From positions 59,647,582-59,711,581 of the forward strand of contig OX457068.1 of NCBI GenBank assembly GCA_949752795.1: DNA of 64,000 nucleotides. Reading direction: 5' to 3'. The notes under the pieces were generated by a model. The model saw nothing but the letters and a program-made list of their open reading frames with translations, was not told the DNA's origin and ran no database searches. A program made the position numbers and the translations under genes. Below are positions 47,237 through 59,932 of the stretch, one piece after another. The DNA comes from Hyperoodon ampullatus (Eukaryota; Chordata; Mammalia; Artiodactyla; Ziphiidae). Position 1 is the stretch's first letter. Each line of letters opens with the position of its first letter.

Positions 47237-50200
47237 ATGGCAGTAAGAGCATACATATTGATAATTAAGTTAAATGCTCCAACAAAAACACACAGCCTGC
47301 CTGAATGGATATAAACACAAGACCCATATATATGCTGTCTACAAGAGACCCACTTAAGACCTAGGGACAAATACAGACTGAAAGTGAGGAGATGGAAAAA
47401 GATGTTCCATGCAAATGGAAACGAAAAGACAGCTGGAGTAGGAATACTCATATCAGACAAAATAGACTTTAAAATAAATACTCTTATAAGAGACAAGGAA
47501 GGACACTACATAATGATCAAGGGATCAATCCAAGAAGAAAATATAACAATTGTAAATATAGGCACCCAATGTACGAGCACCTCCGTACGTAAGGCAAATG
47601 TTAACAGTAATAAAAGGGGAAATCAACAGCAACATAAGAATAGTGGGGGATTTTAACACCCCATTTACAACAATGGACAGATCATTCAGAGAGAAAATTA
47701 ATAAGGAAACACAAGCCTCAAATGACACATTAGACCAGATGGACTTAACTAATATTAATAGGATATTACACCTGAAAGTAGCAGAATACACTTTCTTCTC
47801 AAGTGCACAGGGAACATTCTCCTGGATAGATCACATCTTGGGTCACAAATCAAGCCTTGGTAAATTTAAGGAAATTGAAATCATGTCAAGCATCTTTTCT
47901 GACTACAACACTATGAGATTAGAAATCAATTGTAGGGAAAAAACTGTAAAAAACACAAACACATGAGCACTAAACAATATGTCACTAAATAATACATGGA
48001 TCACTGAAGAAATCAAAGAGAAAATCAAAATATATCTAAAGACAAATGAAAACATGATGATCCAAAACCTATGGGATACAGCAAAAGCAGTTCTAAAAGG
48101 AAAGTTTATATAAATACTACCCCAAGTCCTACCCCAAGAAAAAAGAAAAATATCAAATCCTATCCTTACACCTAAAGCAATAGAAAGAAGAACAAACGAA
48201 ACCCAAAGTTAGTAGAAGGAAATAAATCATAAAGATCAGAGCAGAAATAAATGAAATAGTGACAAAGAAAACAATAGCAAAGATCAATGCAACTAAAAGC
48301 TGGCTCTTTGAAATGATAAACAAAATTGATAAATCTTTAGTCAGACTTATCAAGAAATAAAGGGAGAGGGCTCAAATCAATAAAATCAGAAATGAAAAAG
48401 AAGTTACAATGGGCACCACAGAAATACAAATGACCATAAGAGATTACTACAAGCAACTATAAACTAATAAAATGGACAACCTAGAAGAAATGAACAAATT
48501 CTTGGAAAGATGCAACCTTCCAAGACTGAACCAGGAAGAAATAGAAAATATGAACAGACTAATCACAAGTACTGAAATTAAAACTAATTAAAAAGCTTCC
48601 ACAAACAAAAGTCTAGGACCAGATGGCTTCACAGGTGAATTCTATCAAATATTTAGAGAAGAGCTAACACCCACCCTTTTCAAACTCATCTAAAAAATTG
48701 CAGAGGGGGCTTCTCTGGTGGTGCAGTGGTTGAAAGTCTACCTGCCGATGCAGGCTACACGTGTTCGTGCCCCAGTCCAGGAAGATCCCACATGCCGTGA
48801 AGCAGCTAGGTCTGTGAGCCATGGCCACTGAGCCTGCTTGTCTGGAGCCTGTGCTCCACAACAGGAGAGGTCACAACAGTGAGAGGCCTGCATACCTCAA
48901 CAAAAAAAATTGCAGAGGAAGGGAGACTCCTAAGTTCATTCTATGTGGCCACCATAACCCTGACACTAAAACCTGACAAAGATATCACTAAAACAGAAAA
49001 TTACTGACCAATATCACTGGTGAACAAAGATGCAAAAATCCTCAGTAAAATATGAGCAAACCAAATCAAACAACACTTTAAAAGGTTCATACCTTATGAT
49101 CAAGTAGGATTTATCCCAGGGATGCAAGGACTTTTCAACATATGCAAGTCAATCATATATTGACTTATACATATATATATCATACAGTATATCAACATAT
49201 ATTGTGCGATAAACCCACATCAACAAATTGAAGAATAAAAACCATATGATCATCTCAATAGATGCAGAAAAAGCTTTTGACAAAATTCAACACCAAGTTA
49301 TTATAAAAACTCTCCAGAAAGTGGGTATAGAGGGAACGTAGCTTACCTCAACATAACAAAGGCCATACATGACAAATCCAAAGCAAACTTCATTCCCAGT
49401 TGTGAAAAACTGAAAGAATTTCCTCTAGGCAAGGCAAGGATGTCCACTCTTACTACTTTTATTGAACATAGATTTGGAAGTTCTAGCTATGGCAATCAGA
49501 GAAGAAAAAGAAATAAAAGGAATCCAAATTGGAAAAGAAGAACTAAAACTGTCACTGTTTGCAGATGGCATGAAACTATACATAGACTATCCTAAAGATG
49601 CTGCCAGAAAAATGCTAGAGATCATTAATAAATTTGGTAAAGTTGCAGGATAAAAAATTGATACACAGAAATATTTTACATTCCAATACACTAGCAGCAA
49701 AATGTCAGAAAGAGAAATAGAGGAAACAATCCAATTTACCATTACATCAAAAAAATAAAGTACCTAGGAATAAACCTACCTAAGGAGGCAAAAGACCTAT
49801 ACTCAGAAAATTATAAGATATGATGAAATAAATAAAAGATGACAGAAACTATAGTACAAAGCTACAGTCATCAAAACAGTATCATACTGGCACAAAACCA
49901 AAAATATAGAACAACAGAACAGGATAGGAAGTTTCAAGATAAACCCATGCACCTATGGTCACCTAATCTATGGCAATGGATGCAAAAATATACAATGGAG
50001 AAAAGAAAGTCTCTTCAATAAGTGGTGCTGGAAAAACTGGACAGCTACATGTAAAAGAATAAAGTTAGAACACACCTTAACACCATACACAAAAATAAAC
50101 TCAAAATGAATTAAAGACCTAAATGTAAGACTGGATACTATAAAACTCTGTGAGGAAAACATACACAGAACACTCTTTGACATAAATCACAGCAAGATGA

Positions 50201-51031
50201 TTTTTGATCCACTTTCTAGAGTAAAGAAAATAAAAATAAAAATTAATGGGACCTAATTAAACTTAAATCTTTTGCACAATGAAGGAAACCATAAACAAAA
50301 CAAAAAAACAACCCTCAGAATGGGAGAAAGTATTTGCCAACCAAGCAACTGACAAGGGATTAATCTCCAAAATATACAAACAGCTCATGCAGCTGAGTAT
50401 CAAAAAACAAACAACCCACTCAAAAAATGGGCAGATAATCTAAATAGAAGATTATGTCTTAAAGAAGACATACAGATGGTTTAACAGCACATGAAAAGGT
50501 GCTCAGCATCACTAAATATTATAGAAATGCAAATCAAAACTATAATGTGGTATCACCTCACAAGTGTCAGAATTGCTATCATCAAAAAATCTACAAACAA
50601 TAAATTCTGTAGAGGGTGTGTAGAAAAGGGAACCCTCCTACACTGTTGTTGGGAATTTATACTGGTAGAGCCACTCTTGTTAGTATGGATGTTCCTTAAA
50701 AAAACAAAAGTAGAGGTACCACTTAATCCAACAATCCCACTCCTGGGCATATATCTGGAGAATACTGTACTTCGAAAAGATACATGCACCCCAGTGTTCA
50801 TTGAAACACTATTTTTAATAGCCAGGACATGCAAGCAACCTAAATGTCCATCAACAGAGGAATGGATAAAGAAGATGTGATACAAATATACAGTGGAATA
50901 TTAGTTATAAAAAAGAATGAAATAATACCATTTGCAGCAACATGGATGGACATAGAGAATGTCATACCTAGTGAAGTAAGTCAGACAGAAAAAGACACAT
51001 ATCATATCCATTATATGTGTAATTTTTAAAA
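47237..51031 (+). pseudogene. L1 ORF2, decayed, with FADG
   Basis: Endonuclease pieces at 47384-47656 and 47598-47966 (WIDHIL, with SDYN where other copies have SDHN). The reverse transcriptase core at 49462-49653 reads [11 protein letters not shown], so the second aspartate of FADD is G. About 245 bp are missing at about 49850 relative to 21070-21300 of the young copy. The C-terminal piece at 50491-50880 keeps FCRGC and HCCWEF, so the last cysteine is lost too. A SINE splits it at 48707. Confidence 0.9.
48707..48903 (+). mobile_element. CHR-type SINE nested in L1 ORF2
   Basis: It starts GGGCTTCTCTGGTGGTGCAG with box B TTCGTGCCCC and ends with a short A tail. The 15-bp duplication AAAAAATTGCAGAGG lies at 48692-48706 and 48904-48918, exact, although the A tail makes its left limit uncertain. 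Confidence 0.96.
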
Positions 51032-51365
51032 AAGCTACAAATGAACTTATCTACAAAACAGAAATAGAGTTACAGAAGTAGAAAATAAACTTATGTTTAC
51101 TGATGGTCAGGGGTGGGGAGGGATAAATTTGGAGATTGGGATTGATATATACACAGTACTATATATAAAATACATAACTAATGAGGAACTACTGTATAAA
51201 ACAGAGAACTCTACTCAATACTCTGTAATGACATATATGGGAAAAGAATCTTAAAAAGAGTGGATATATGTATATGTATAACAGATTCACTTTGCTGTAC
51301 ACCTGAAAATAACACAACATTGTAAATCAACTATACCACAATAAAATTTTTTAACAATAAGAAAT

Positions 51366-53239
51366 AAAAAAATAAAGTACTTGCATCAATAACTTAAAAA
51401 TAAGAAAAAAATATATATAGCTATTAATCAATTATTTGTTCCACTGACTTATATGTGCATTCTTATATAAATATAATATTTTTAAATTTTTATAACTTTA
51501 TACTGTCTTGAACTTTCTGTTATTCTGTATATACTTATTATTTTTTAAATATAATATAAAATATAATTATACGTTTATTACATATTATTTTTCTTAGAGC
51601 AATTGTCATTTCTTAAACATCCATTTTGTTCTTATAATTTTATTTCCTCTGTTAAAATTTTCTGTTTCCTCATTGAAAGCATATTTTCCTTTAATGATAT
51701 GAACTTATTTATAATAGCTAATTTATAGTGTTTGCTAAATCCAGATTCTGGTTACTTCAAGGTCGATTTTTATTTACTGACTTTTTTCTGAATTTTTTGT
51801 ATATTTAGTAAATTTTTCTTTTCATAATGGACAATGAAGATATTATGTTGTAATGTTTTGGATTCTGTTATCCTCCTCTGAATAATGTTGAATTTGTAGT
51901 AGGCAGTATAATTACTCAGTGATTACCTTGTACAACTATAAGCTTGTTTTGATGAATTGTTAGGGCAGCTCTCTGGAAAACATAAAATGTTTCCCTCTAG
52001 CTGGATGGTAATCAAACTCCAAACTATGTCTTTCTTGCATATCTTGTAAAGGTTTAAACTTGGACTTTGTTAGAGTGGCTCTAGAGTAAGCCCTAATCTA
52101 GGGTACAATGCTTGCTTCTTATAGAATTTTCTGGTGTCTCAGCTGGAGGTCTGTGTGCTAATCAGGTACTAGAAATTTCTACCACACTGCTTAAAAATAT
52201 AATAGCCCCTTTCCAGAGTCACTAGACCTCTAGTATCTCTGTTCTGCTCTCAACTTCTATTCTTTGGTCACTCTCTTAGGCATTCTCATTCTGTACATGT
52301 TTCTGCCTTCCCTCAGCTAAAGACTCACATGAGACCCAAAGAGGCTTCGGGAGATAACCTTATTCAATTCTCCCTTCTCTGCTCTATTGCAGATACCAAC
52401 TGCTTCAGCTTCTCCTCAGATATATCTGTGCCTCCTTGTCTCAGCATACTGCTGTGTTCTGACTGGATTCTAGCTCATTATGCTGTAGTCAATTATCTTT
52501 CTCTAAGCAAAGACCTGGAACAATTTGGGGACTTATTCTTGAGTTTTCTATCTCTCAGGATTTTCAATCTTACTTTTTTTCCTGTTGGTGATTTTGGCTT
52601 TTCTCCTCCGGTACCCAGTATTCCAATGTAAAAAATGAAAGCTTTAATCCTGATTGATGTCTAAATTCTTTCCCAATTCTAGTCTTTCATGAGTCTGGAA
52701 TATATGAGTGACTTTGTTTGAAATGTAACTTTTGTTTTCCATGTCTAGCAGTCCCTACACTGTTTGAAAGAAACATTAAAATATATTTATGATAAACTAT
52801 ACACAAACATATAAAATCAACTTTCATAAATTTAAAAATATGTTGCAATTTCTTGAAATCTGTGTCTAAAACTAATATTGAAGAGTAAGTTACATTAAAG
52901 ATTTATAAATCATGTCTGTAAGTAATATCCTTCAGCATTTCAGACAAGTTCAAAAAACATTACAAATAAGAGGTTGAAGAATCTACTTCTCCAATTACTT
53001 GAGTACACTTGGAAAGGAATAGAAAAATCTCCTTATAATCATAGCAGTTCAGCCTCTTTTACCCAAGAGTATAATTATCAGAGATGTTTTTGCACCTGGA
53101 TTCACACTTAATATTGGACTCACCATGGAGAAAACACTATCTAAATTATTCAAATTAATGAAGTAACTACGTTAAAAAGCACCTTATAGAGGAGAATTTT
53201 TTCATTTCTTATTACAAGTCAAAAAATTTGAAAAAAGTT
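51366..53239. other. Sequence without genes; part may be old LINE
   Basis: No credible coding frame. The phrase order at about 51680-51880 (TATTTATAATAGCTAATTTA, TTTGCTAAATCCAGATTCTG, TGGATTCTGTTATCC) resembles an ancient LINE repeat that I do not name. The remainder to 53239 is unassigned. Confidence 0.5.
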
Positions 53240-54685
53240 AGTCTTTCTTAAATAGTATACCATTTTTATTAAAGTATAAGTAACTTAGAGTAATATTTTA
53301 GTTTCAGGTGTACAACATAGTGATTCAATATTTTTATATCTTACAAAATGATCACCAGGATAAGCCAAGTTATCATCTGTGACCATACAAAGTTATACCA
53401 TATTATTCACTATGTATTGTATGTTGTACATTACATCCCATGACTTATGATTTATTTATTTTATAACTGGAAGTTTATACCTCTTAAGCTTTCTCACTAA
53501 TCCGCTCATCCCCCACTCCCCTACTTCTGGCAATTGCAAGATTATTCTCTGTATGTATGAGTCTGTTTCTGTTATGTTGTTTCCTTCTTTTGTTTTTTAG
53601 ATTCCACATATAAGTAAAATTTTATGGAATTTGTCTTTCTCTGACTTATTTCACTTAGGATACAACCTCTGTGTTCATCCATGTTTTCACCAATGGCAAG
53701 TTTACACTCTTTTTGTGGCTACTATTCCATTTTATATGCATACCAATTCTTCTTTGTCCATTAATCTATTGATTGACACCTGGATTGCTTCCATATTTTG
53801 ACTATTATCAATAATGTTGCAATGAACATTTTGGTGCATATATCTTTTCAAAGTAGTATTTTTGCTTTCTTCAGAAAAACACCCAGAAATGGAATTGCTG
53901 ATCATATGGTAGTTCTATTTTTAATTTTTTGAGGACTCTTTATACTGTTTTCCATAGTGGCTACACCAATTTACATTCCCTCTAATAGTACACAAGGGTT
54001 TCCTTTTCTCCACATTGTCACCAACTCTTGTTTTTTGTTGTCTTGTTGATGATAGCCATTCTGTATGGTGTGAGGTGGTATCTCATTGTGGTTTTGACTT
54101 GCATTTCCCTGATGATTAATGATGTTGAGCATCTTTTCATGTGTCTGTTGGTCATCTGTATGTCTTCTTTGGAAAAAAGGTATATGCAGGTGGTCTGCCC
54201 ATTTTTTTTTAATTTGGTTGTCTGTTTCTCAGATATTGAGTTGTATGATTTATTTGTATATTTTGGACATTAACTCTTTACAGGATGTATTGCTTGCAAA
54301 TATTGCCTGGCATTCAGTAGGTGGCCTTTTTGTTTTGTTGGTACTTTTTTTTTTTTTTACTTTGATGTGGTCCCATTTGTTTATTTGTGCTTTTGTTGCC
54401 CTTACCTGAGGAGACATATCTAAAAAAATATATTTCTAAGACTGATATCAAAGAGTTTATCTCCTATGTTTCCTTCTAGGAGTTATATGGTTTTAGGTCT
54501 TACACTTAATCATTAATTCATTTTGAGTTTATTTTTGTATATGGTGTGAGAAAGTAATACAATTTGATTCTTTTGCATGTAGCCATCCAGTTTTCCCCAC
54601 AACATTACTTGCAGATGTGGTTTATTCATTGTATATTCTTGCCATTGGTAAATTGATAAATTGACCATATATATTTATATATATA

Positions 54686-54686
54686 C

Positions 54687-54722
<36 letters not shown>
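54686..54722. repeat. (AG)n/(ACAGAG)n purine repeat
   Basis: It sits exactly at the place of the internal L1 deletion and follows a short TA-rich piece. Confidence 0.9.
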
Positions 54723-54779
54723 GTCTGGTCTAATATGTCATTAAAGGCTGATAGCCTATGGGTGTTTTCTTGTATGTAA

Positions 54780-55400
54780 TATTTTCACCTTCCTGCATTT
54801 AATATTTTCTCTTTATCTTTGCCATTTTAATTATAATATGTAATGTGTCTTGGTGTGGTCCTGTTTGGGTTGTTCTTTTTTGGGATTCTCTGGACCTGGA
54901 GGTCTGTTTCCTCTCCCAGGTTAGTTAAGTTTACAACTTTTATGTCTTCAAATATGGTTTTTGTCCCTTTTCTCTCTCTTCTTCTGAGAACCCTATACTG
55001 TAAATGTTAGTATACTTGAAGTTGTCCCAGAGATCTTTAAACTTCTCATTTTCTTTTAGTCCTTTTTTTTTTTTTATTGTTCAGATTGAGTGATTTCCAC
55101 CACTCTGTCTTCCAGGTCACTAATCCATTTCTGTATATCATCTAATCTACTGTTTATTTCTTCTAGAGTATTTTTTACATCAGTTATTGAATACTTCATC
55201 TCTGCTTAGTTCTACTTTATATTTTCTAACTCCTTGTTAAAATTTCTAATTTCTTACTCTGTTCATCCAGTCTTCTCCCAAGTATTTTCAGCAACTTTAT
55301 GACCATTACCTTAAACTCATTAACTGCTAGAGTGCTTATATCTACTTCACATAGTTTTTTTTTGGGGGGGGTATCTTTTTTCTTCATTTGGAATATATTT
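54780..55400 (-). pseudogene. L1 ORF1, decayed
   Basis: Recognisable by DNA only: the reverse-strand phrases around TCTTGGTGTGGTCCTGTTTG, CTTCCAGGTCACTAATCCAT and GTTGTCCCAGAGATCT match the ORF1 order of the other copies. No frame stays open. Confidence 0.7.
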
Positions 55401-57087
55401 CTCTGTCACTTCACTTTTCCTAATTTTCTTTTTTTATTCTATGGGTTTTGTATGTTGGTTACTTTTCCTGATCTTGACGAAGTGGCCTTATGTAAGAAGT
55501 GTCCTATGGGACCCAGCAGCACATTACCCACTGGTCAACAAAACTATATGCTTTAAGGGTGCCCTCTATGTAGCTATGTGGGTCCTTCCAGTGTGGCAGA
55601 CTGACTACTGTGGGTTTACTGGTAAGCTGTGAGGCTGCTGGTATGGTTGGTTGCCAATGTTTCTGGTTACTGGTGGGTGGGACCAAGTCATGCATGGCTG
55701 GTTGCATGGAAGGGGAGTCCTGGTCCTGGTGATTGCCCACAGGTGGCAGGACCAGGTTATGAGGCAACTGGTTATATGCCACAAGTGGTCCTAAGGCTGC
55801 TGTTAGTGTCCTGGTGAGTAGGACCAATTCTTGACACAGCTGGCTACTATGTCTGGGGTAACCTAGATCTTATGACAGCCTGCTTGTTTGTGAGGCTGGA
55901 TCCTGACATGGCTATCAGAGGGGCCAAAGATTTTCTGGAGCTGATGTAGACCCATTTTTGGGAAAAGCCAGGATCCAGGACATCCCAAGGTCTTGCTGAT
56001 CTGCTGGTGAATGAGTCAGGTGTTTACACAGCTGGCTGGGGGCCCTGCTTGTCCTGTTGCTCATTGGTGGGCAAGGCTGGTACCCTGGGGGTACCAGGCC
56101 TTGTACTAGCCTTCTAGTTGACAGACCCTGATCCTGGGGTCTCTGGCTGCATGGCCCTAGGGTTCCCACAATTAATGTCTGTCCAATGTGGGTAGGGCTA
56201 GGACCTAATGGATCCCAGGGAGGGTGCCCACATAATGGTGGGTGAGGTTAAGTCTCAGGGCTAGTGTCAGTCTGTTGGCAGGCAGGGCTGTATCTGGCAG
56301 CTAGTTGCAGGACCCCTGTGGGTACTGGAGCTGGTGATGGTGCACTGCTGGGCAGGGCCAGGTCCTACACCTGCTGATGGGTGGGACTGTGTCCCAGGGC
56401 AGTCAGGGGCTCTGTGGGTCTGCTTGTGGCTAGAGCTAGGTCCTGGCACTAGAGAGAGGATGAAAATGGCACTTACCAGTACCAGTGTCTTTGTGGTGGG
56501 TCATGTTCCCCCAAATACTTATGCCAGTGCCAATGTCCCCAGGGTGGGTCTCAATTGCCTCCTGCTTCTCCCAAAGGCTCTCCAAGATCAGCAAGTGGGT
56601 CTGGCCCAGGCTTCAATCAAATTACTGCTTTTGCCCTCTGTCTCAGAGTGTTGATATATTGTGTTTGCCCTTTAAGAGTGGAGTCTCTCTTTTCCACAGC
56701 CCTCTTGCTATCCTAAAAGTAAGTCCTGCTGGTGTTCAAAGCCAAACATTCTGGATGTTTGTCTTCTGGAGGTTTGTCTTCCTGGTATAGGACCCCTGAG
56801 CTGGGGAAACCAACTTGGGACCTGGACCCCTTGCTTGTTTGGGTGGACTCTGCAATTGTAACCATCCTCTCATTTGTGGGCCACCTACCTGGGGCTAGGG
56901 TTAGGGGTCTCCTAACCCTAATACCACATCTCCACCTCTGCTCTCTGTCTTGTTGTGGTTACTTCTTTATATCTTAGCTGTAGAAGATGTTTCTGCTAGT
57001 CTTCAAGTCTTTTTCATGGAAAATTGATCTGTAAATAGTATATTTTGGTGTGCCCACAGGGGAGGTGAGCTCGGGTCTTCCTACTCT

Positions 57088-57097
57088 ACCATCTTGG
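57088..57097 (-). promoter_or_regulatory. YY1-type motif at L1 start
   Basis: CCAAGATGGT on the - strand, about 11 bp inside the presumed L1 start. Confidence 0.7.
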
Positions 57098-57117
57098 TCA
57101 CTCCTCCCTCAACTTCA

Positions 57118-57880
57118 TTCCTTTTATCAACATCTAACAGTTTTTTCAGTACAGGTCTTTTACCTCCTTACATATATTGATTCATTTTAGATAAAATTTT
57201 AACTGGGATTATTTTCTTAATTTATCTTTCTAATAGTTCATTGTTGATGTATACAAATGCAACTGATTTCTGTATAATTTTTTTATATTTTTATTTTATT
57301 TATTTATTTCCTTTCTTTCTTTCTTTCTTTCTTTTTGGATGCATTGTGTCTTAGTTACAGCACGCGGGATCTTTGTTGAGGCATGAGAGATCTTTTGTTG
57401 TGGTTCATGGGCTTCTATTTGTGGTGCACAGGCTCCAGGGTGCATGGGCTATGTAGTTTGTGGCACATGGGCTCTCTCGCTGAGGTGTGCAAGCTCAGTA
57501 TTTGCAGTGTGTGAGTTTAGCTGTACTGCAGCATGTGGGATATTAGTTCCCTGACCAAGGATCAAACCCGTGTCCCCTGCATTGGAATGGATTCTTTACC
57601 ACAGGACCACCAGGGAAGTCCCCCTGTGTATTAATTTTGTGTCCTGCAAATTAACAGTTTGTCAGCTCATAATCTTATTGGAATTCCCTTGAACATATCT
57701 AGTGGCTGTTCTCCTGCTGCTCTTAAGATCCTCTCTTTATTTTAATTTTTGCTATTTGAATTATATGCCTTGGTGTTTAACTCTTTGGGTTCATCTTGTT
57801 TACTTCTCTATGTGCTTCGTGGACTGGATATCTGCTTCCTTTCCCAGGTTAGGGATGTTTTCAGCTATTATTTCTCTTTT
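57118..57880 (-). mobile_element. Old L1 fragments (ORF2 piece, then ORF1 piece) around a SINE
   Basis: 57118-57281 and 57624-57690 form one reverse ORF2 stretch (TTAATTTATCTTTCTAATAG, TTCATTGTTGATGTATACAA). From 57690 to 57880 the sequence is reverse ORF1 (TGCCTTGGTGTTTAACTCTT, CTTTCCCAGGTTAGGGATG), so the part between has been deleted. The next L1 tail begins at 57885. Confidence 0.75.
57282..57623 (-). mobile_element. CHR-type SINE, long form
   Basis: On the - strand it begins GGGGACTTCCCTGGTGGTCC near 57623 and ends in an A-rich tail with (GAAA)n, seen here as (TTTC)n at about 57310-57335. Target duplication is imperfect: CTGTATAATTTT at 57270-57281 and CTGTGTATTAATTTT at 57624-57638. 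Confidence 0.9.
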
Positions 57881-58259
57881 TTTTCTATGTAAAATTTTTA
57901 ACTTTTATTTTATATTGGAGTATAGTTGATTTACAATGTTGTGTTAATTTCAGGTGTACAGCAAAGTGGTTTAGTTATACATATATCTATTCTTTTTTAG
58001 ATTATTTTCCCATATAGATTATTACACAGTACTGAGTAGAGTTCCCTGTGCTATACAGTAGGTTCTTGTTAGCCATCTATTTTATATATAGTTGTGTGTA
58101 TATGTCAGTCCCAATTTCCCAATTTATCTCTCCCCCTCACCTTTCTCCTTTGGAACCATATGTTTGTTTTCTAAGTCTGTAAGTCTGCTTCTGTTTTGTA
58201 AATAACTTCATTTGTATCATTTTTTTAGATTCCATATATAAGTTATATCATATTATATT

Positions 58260-59874
58260 TGTCTTTCTTTGTCTGACTTAGTATGATAATCTCCAGGTCC
58301 ATCCATGTCACTGGAAATGACATTATTTCATTTTTAATGGCTGAGTAATATTCCACGGTAGATATATACACCACATCTTCTTTATGCATTCATCTGTCTA
58401 TGGACATTTAGGTTGCTTCCATGGCTTGGCTTGCAAATAGGGCTGCAATAAACATTGGGGTGCATATATCTTTTCAATGTATAGTTTTCTCTGGATATAT
58501 GATCAGGAGTGGGATTGCTGAATCATATGTTAGCTCTATTTTTCTCTATTTTTAGTTTTTTAAGGAAACTACATACTTTTCTCAATAGTGGCTGTACCAA
58601 TTTATAGTTCAACCAACAGTGTACGAGGTTGGTTTTCACCTTATACTCTCCGGCATTTATTGTTTGTAGTTTTTTTGTTTTTTTTTTTTTTTGATGATGG
58701 CTATTCTGACTGGGGTGAGGTTATACCTCATTGTAGTTTTCATTTTCATTTCTCTAATAATTAGTGATATTAAGCATCTTTTATATGCATCTTGGTTTTC
58801 TGGATGTCTTCTTTGGAGAGTATCAACTTAGATCTCCTGTCCATTTTTTGATTGGGTTGTTTGATTTTCGATATTGAGCTGCGTGAACTGTTTGCATATT
58901 TTGGAGATTAAACCCTTGCTGGTTTATTAAAAGTTAAGTTGTTTATCTGAGATTTTTCTTATTTTCTGAGGTAAGATTGTATCACTATAACCTTTCCTCT
59001 TAGAACTGTTTTTTCTGCATCCTATAGGTTTTGGATCATTGTGCTTTTGTTTTCATTTACCTCTAGGTATTTTTTGATTTCCTCTTTGATTTCTTCAGTG
59101 ATCCATTGATTATCTAGTAGCATTGTGTTTAGCCCCCATGTGTTTGTTCCAGTTATTATTTTTATTATATTTGATTTCTAATCTTATAAAATTTTAGTCA
59201 TAAAAGATACTTGATATGATTTCAATTTTCTTAAATTTATCAAGGTTTGCTTTATGTCCCCACACATGATCTATCCTGGAAAATATTCCATAGGTACTTG
59301 AAAAGAATGTGTATTCTACTGCTTTTGATTGGAATGCTCTATAAATATAAATTAAGTCTATCTGGTCTAATGTGTCATTTAAGGCCTGTGTTTCCTTACT
59401 GATTTTCTGTCTGGATGATCTGTCCATTGATAAAAGTGGAGTGTTAAATGTCCTTCACTATTATTGTGTTACTGTCAATTTCTCCTTTTATAGCTGTTAG
59501 CATTTACCTTATATATCGAGGTGTTACTTTGTTGGGTGCATATATATTTACAATGCTTATACCTACTTCTTGGATTGATCCCTTCATCATTATGTAGTGT
59601 CCTTCCTTGTAACAGTCTTTATTTTAAAGTCTATTTTGTCTGATATGAGTATTGCTACTCCAGCTTTCTTTTGATTTCCATTTGCATGGAATATCACTTT
59701 CCATCCCTTCACTTTCAGTCTGTGTGTGTCCCTAGGTCTGAAGTGGGTCTCTTGTAGACAGCATATATATGGGTCTTGTTTTTGTATCCATTCAGGGAGC
59801 CTGTGTCTTTTGGTTGGAGCATTTACTCCATTCACGTTTAAGGTCATTATCGATAAGTATGTTGTTATTACCAT
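58260..59874 (-). pseudogene. L1 ORF2, reverse transcriptase deleted
   Basis: 59590-59874 holds the endonuclease N-terminus (MTLNVNG, LQETH); 59194-59427 holds a further piece with RIDHVWGHK. After the junction near 58921 the C-terminal segment is seen only as DNA similarity. A T run at about 58672-58692 and other changes break the frame. Confidence 0.85.
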
Positions 59875-59932
59875 TTTCTTAATTGTTTTGGGTTTGCTTT
59901 TGCAGGTGCTTCTCTTCTCTTGTTTTTCCCAC

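Larger units (their letters stand above)
44098..51365 (+). mobile_element. Older near-full-length L1
   Basis: The start GGGTCAAACGGAGGAATAGG aligns to the first bases of the L1 at 15554, with the YY1 core degraded to AATAGGAGG. 5' UTR to about 46254, ORF1 46255-47166, ORF2 from 47237, 3' UTR from about 51032 ending CAACTATACCACAATAAAAT and an A-rich tail. A SINE is nested in ORF2 (48707-48903). ORF2 lacks about 245 bp near 49850. No target duplication was recognised. Confidence 0.92.
53240..57108 (-). mobile_element. Old L1 with large internal deletion
   Basis: On the - strand: YY1 motif at the start (57097-57088), a 5' UTR to about 55400, ORF1 remnant (about 55400-54780), then a jump at about 54745-54663 to the ORF2 C-terminus and the 3' UTR to about 53255. 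Only about 25 bp of endonuclease-coding DNA (GTCTGGTCTAATATGTCATT at 54723) survive between the two parts, with a purine repeat in between. Over 2 kb of ORF2 are missing. Confidence 0.82.
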
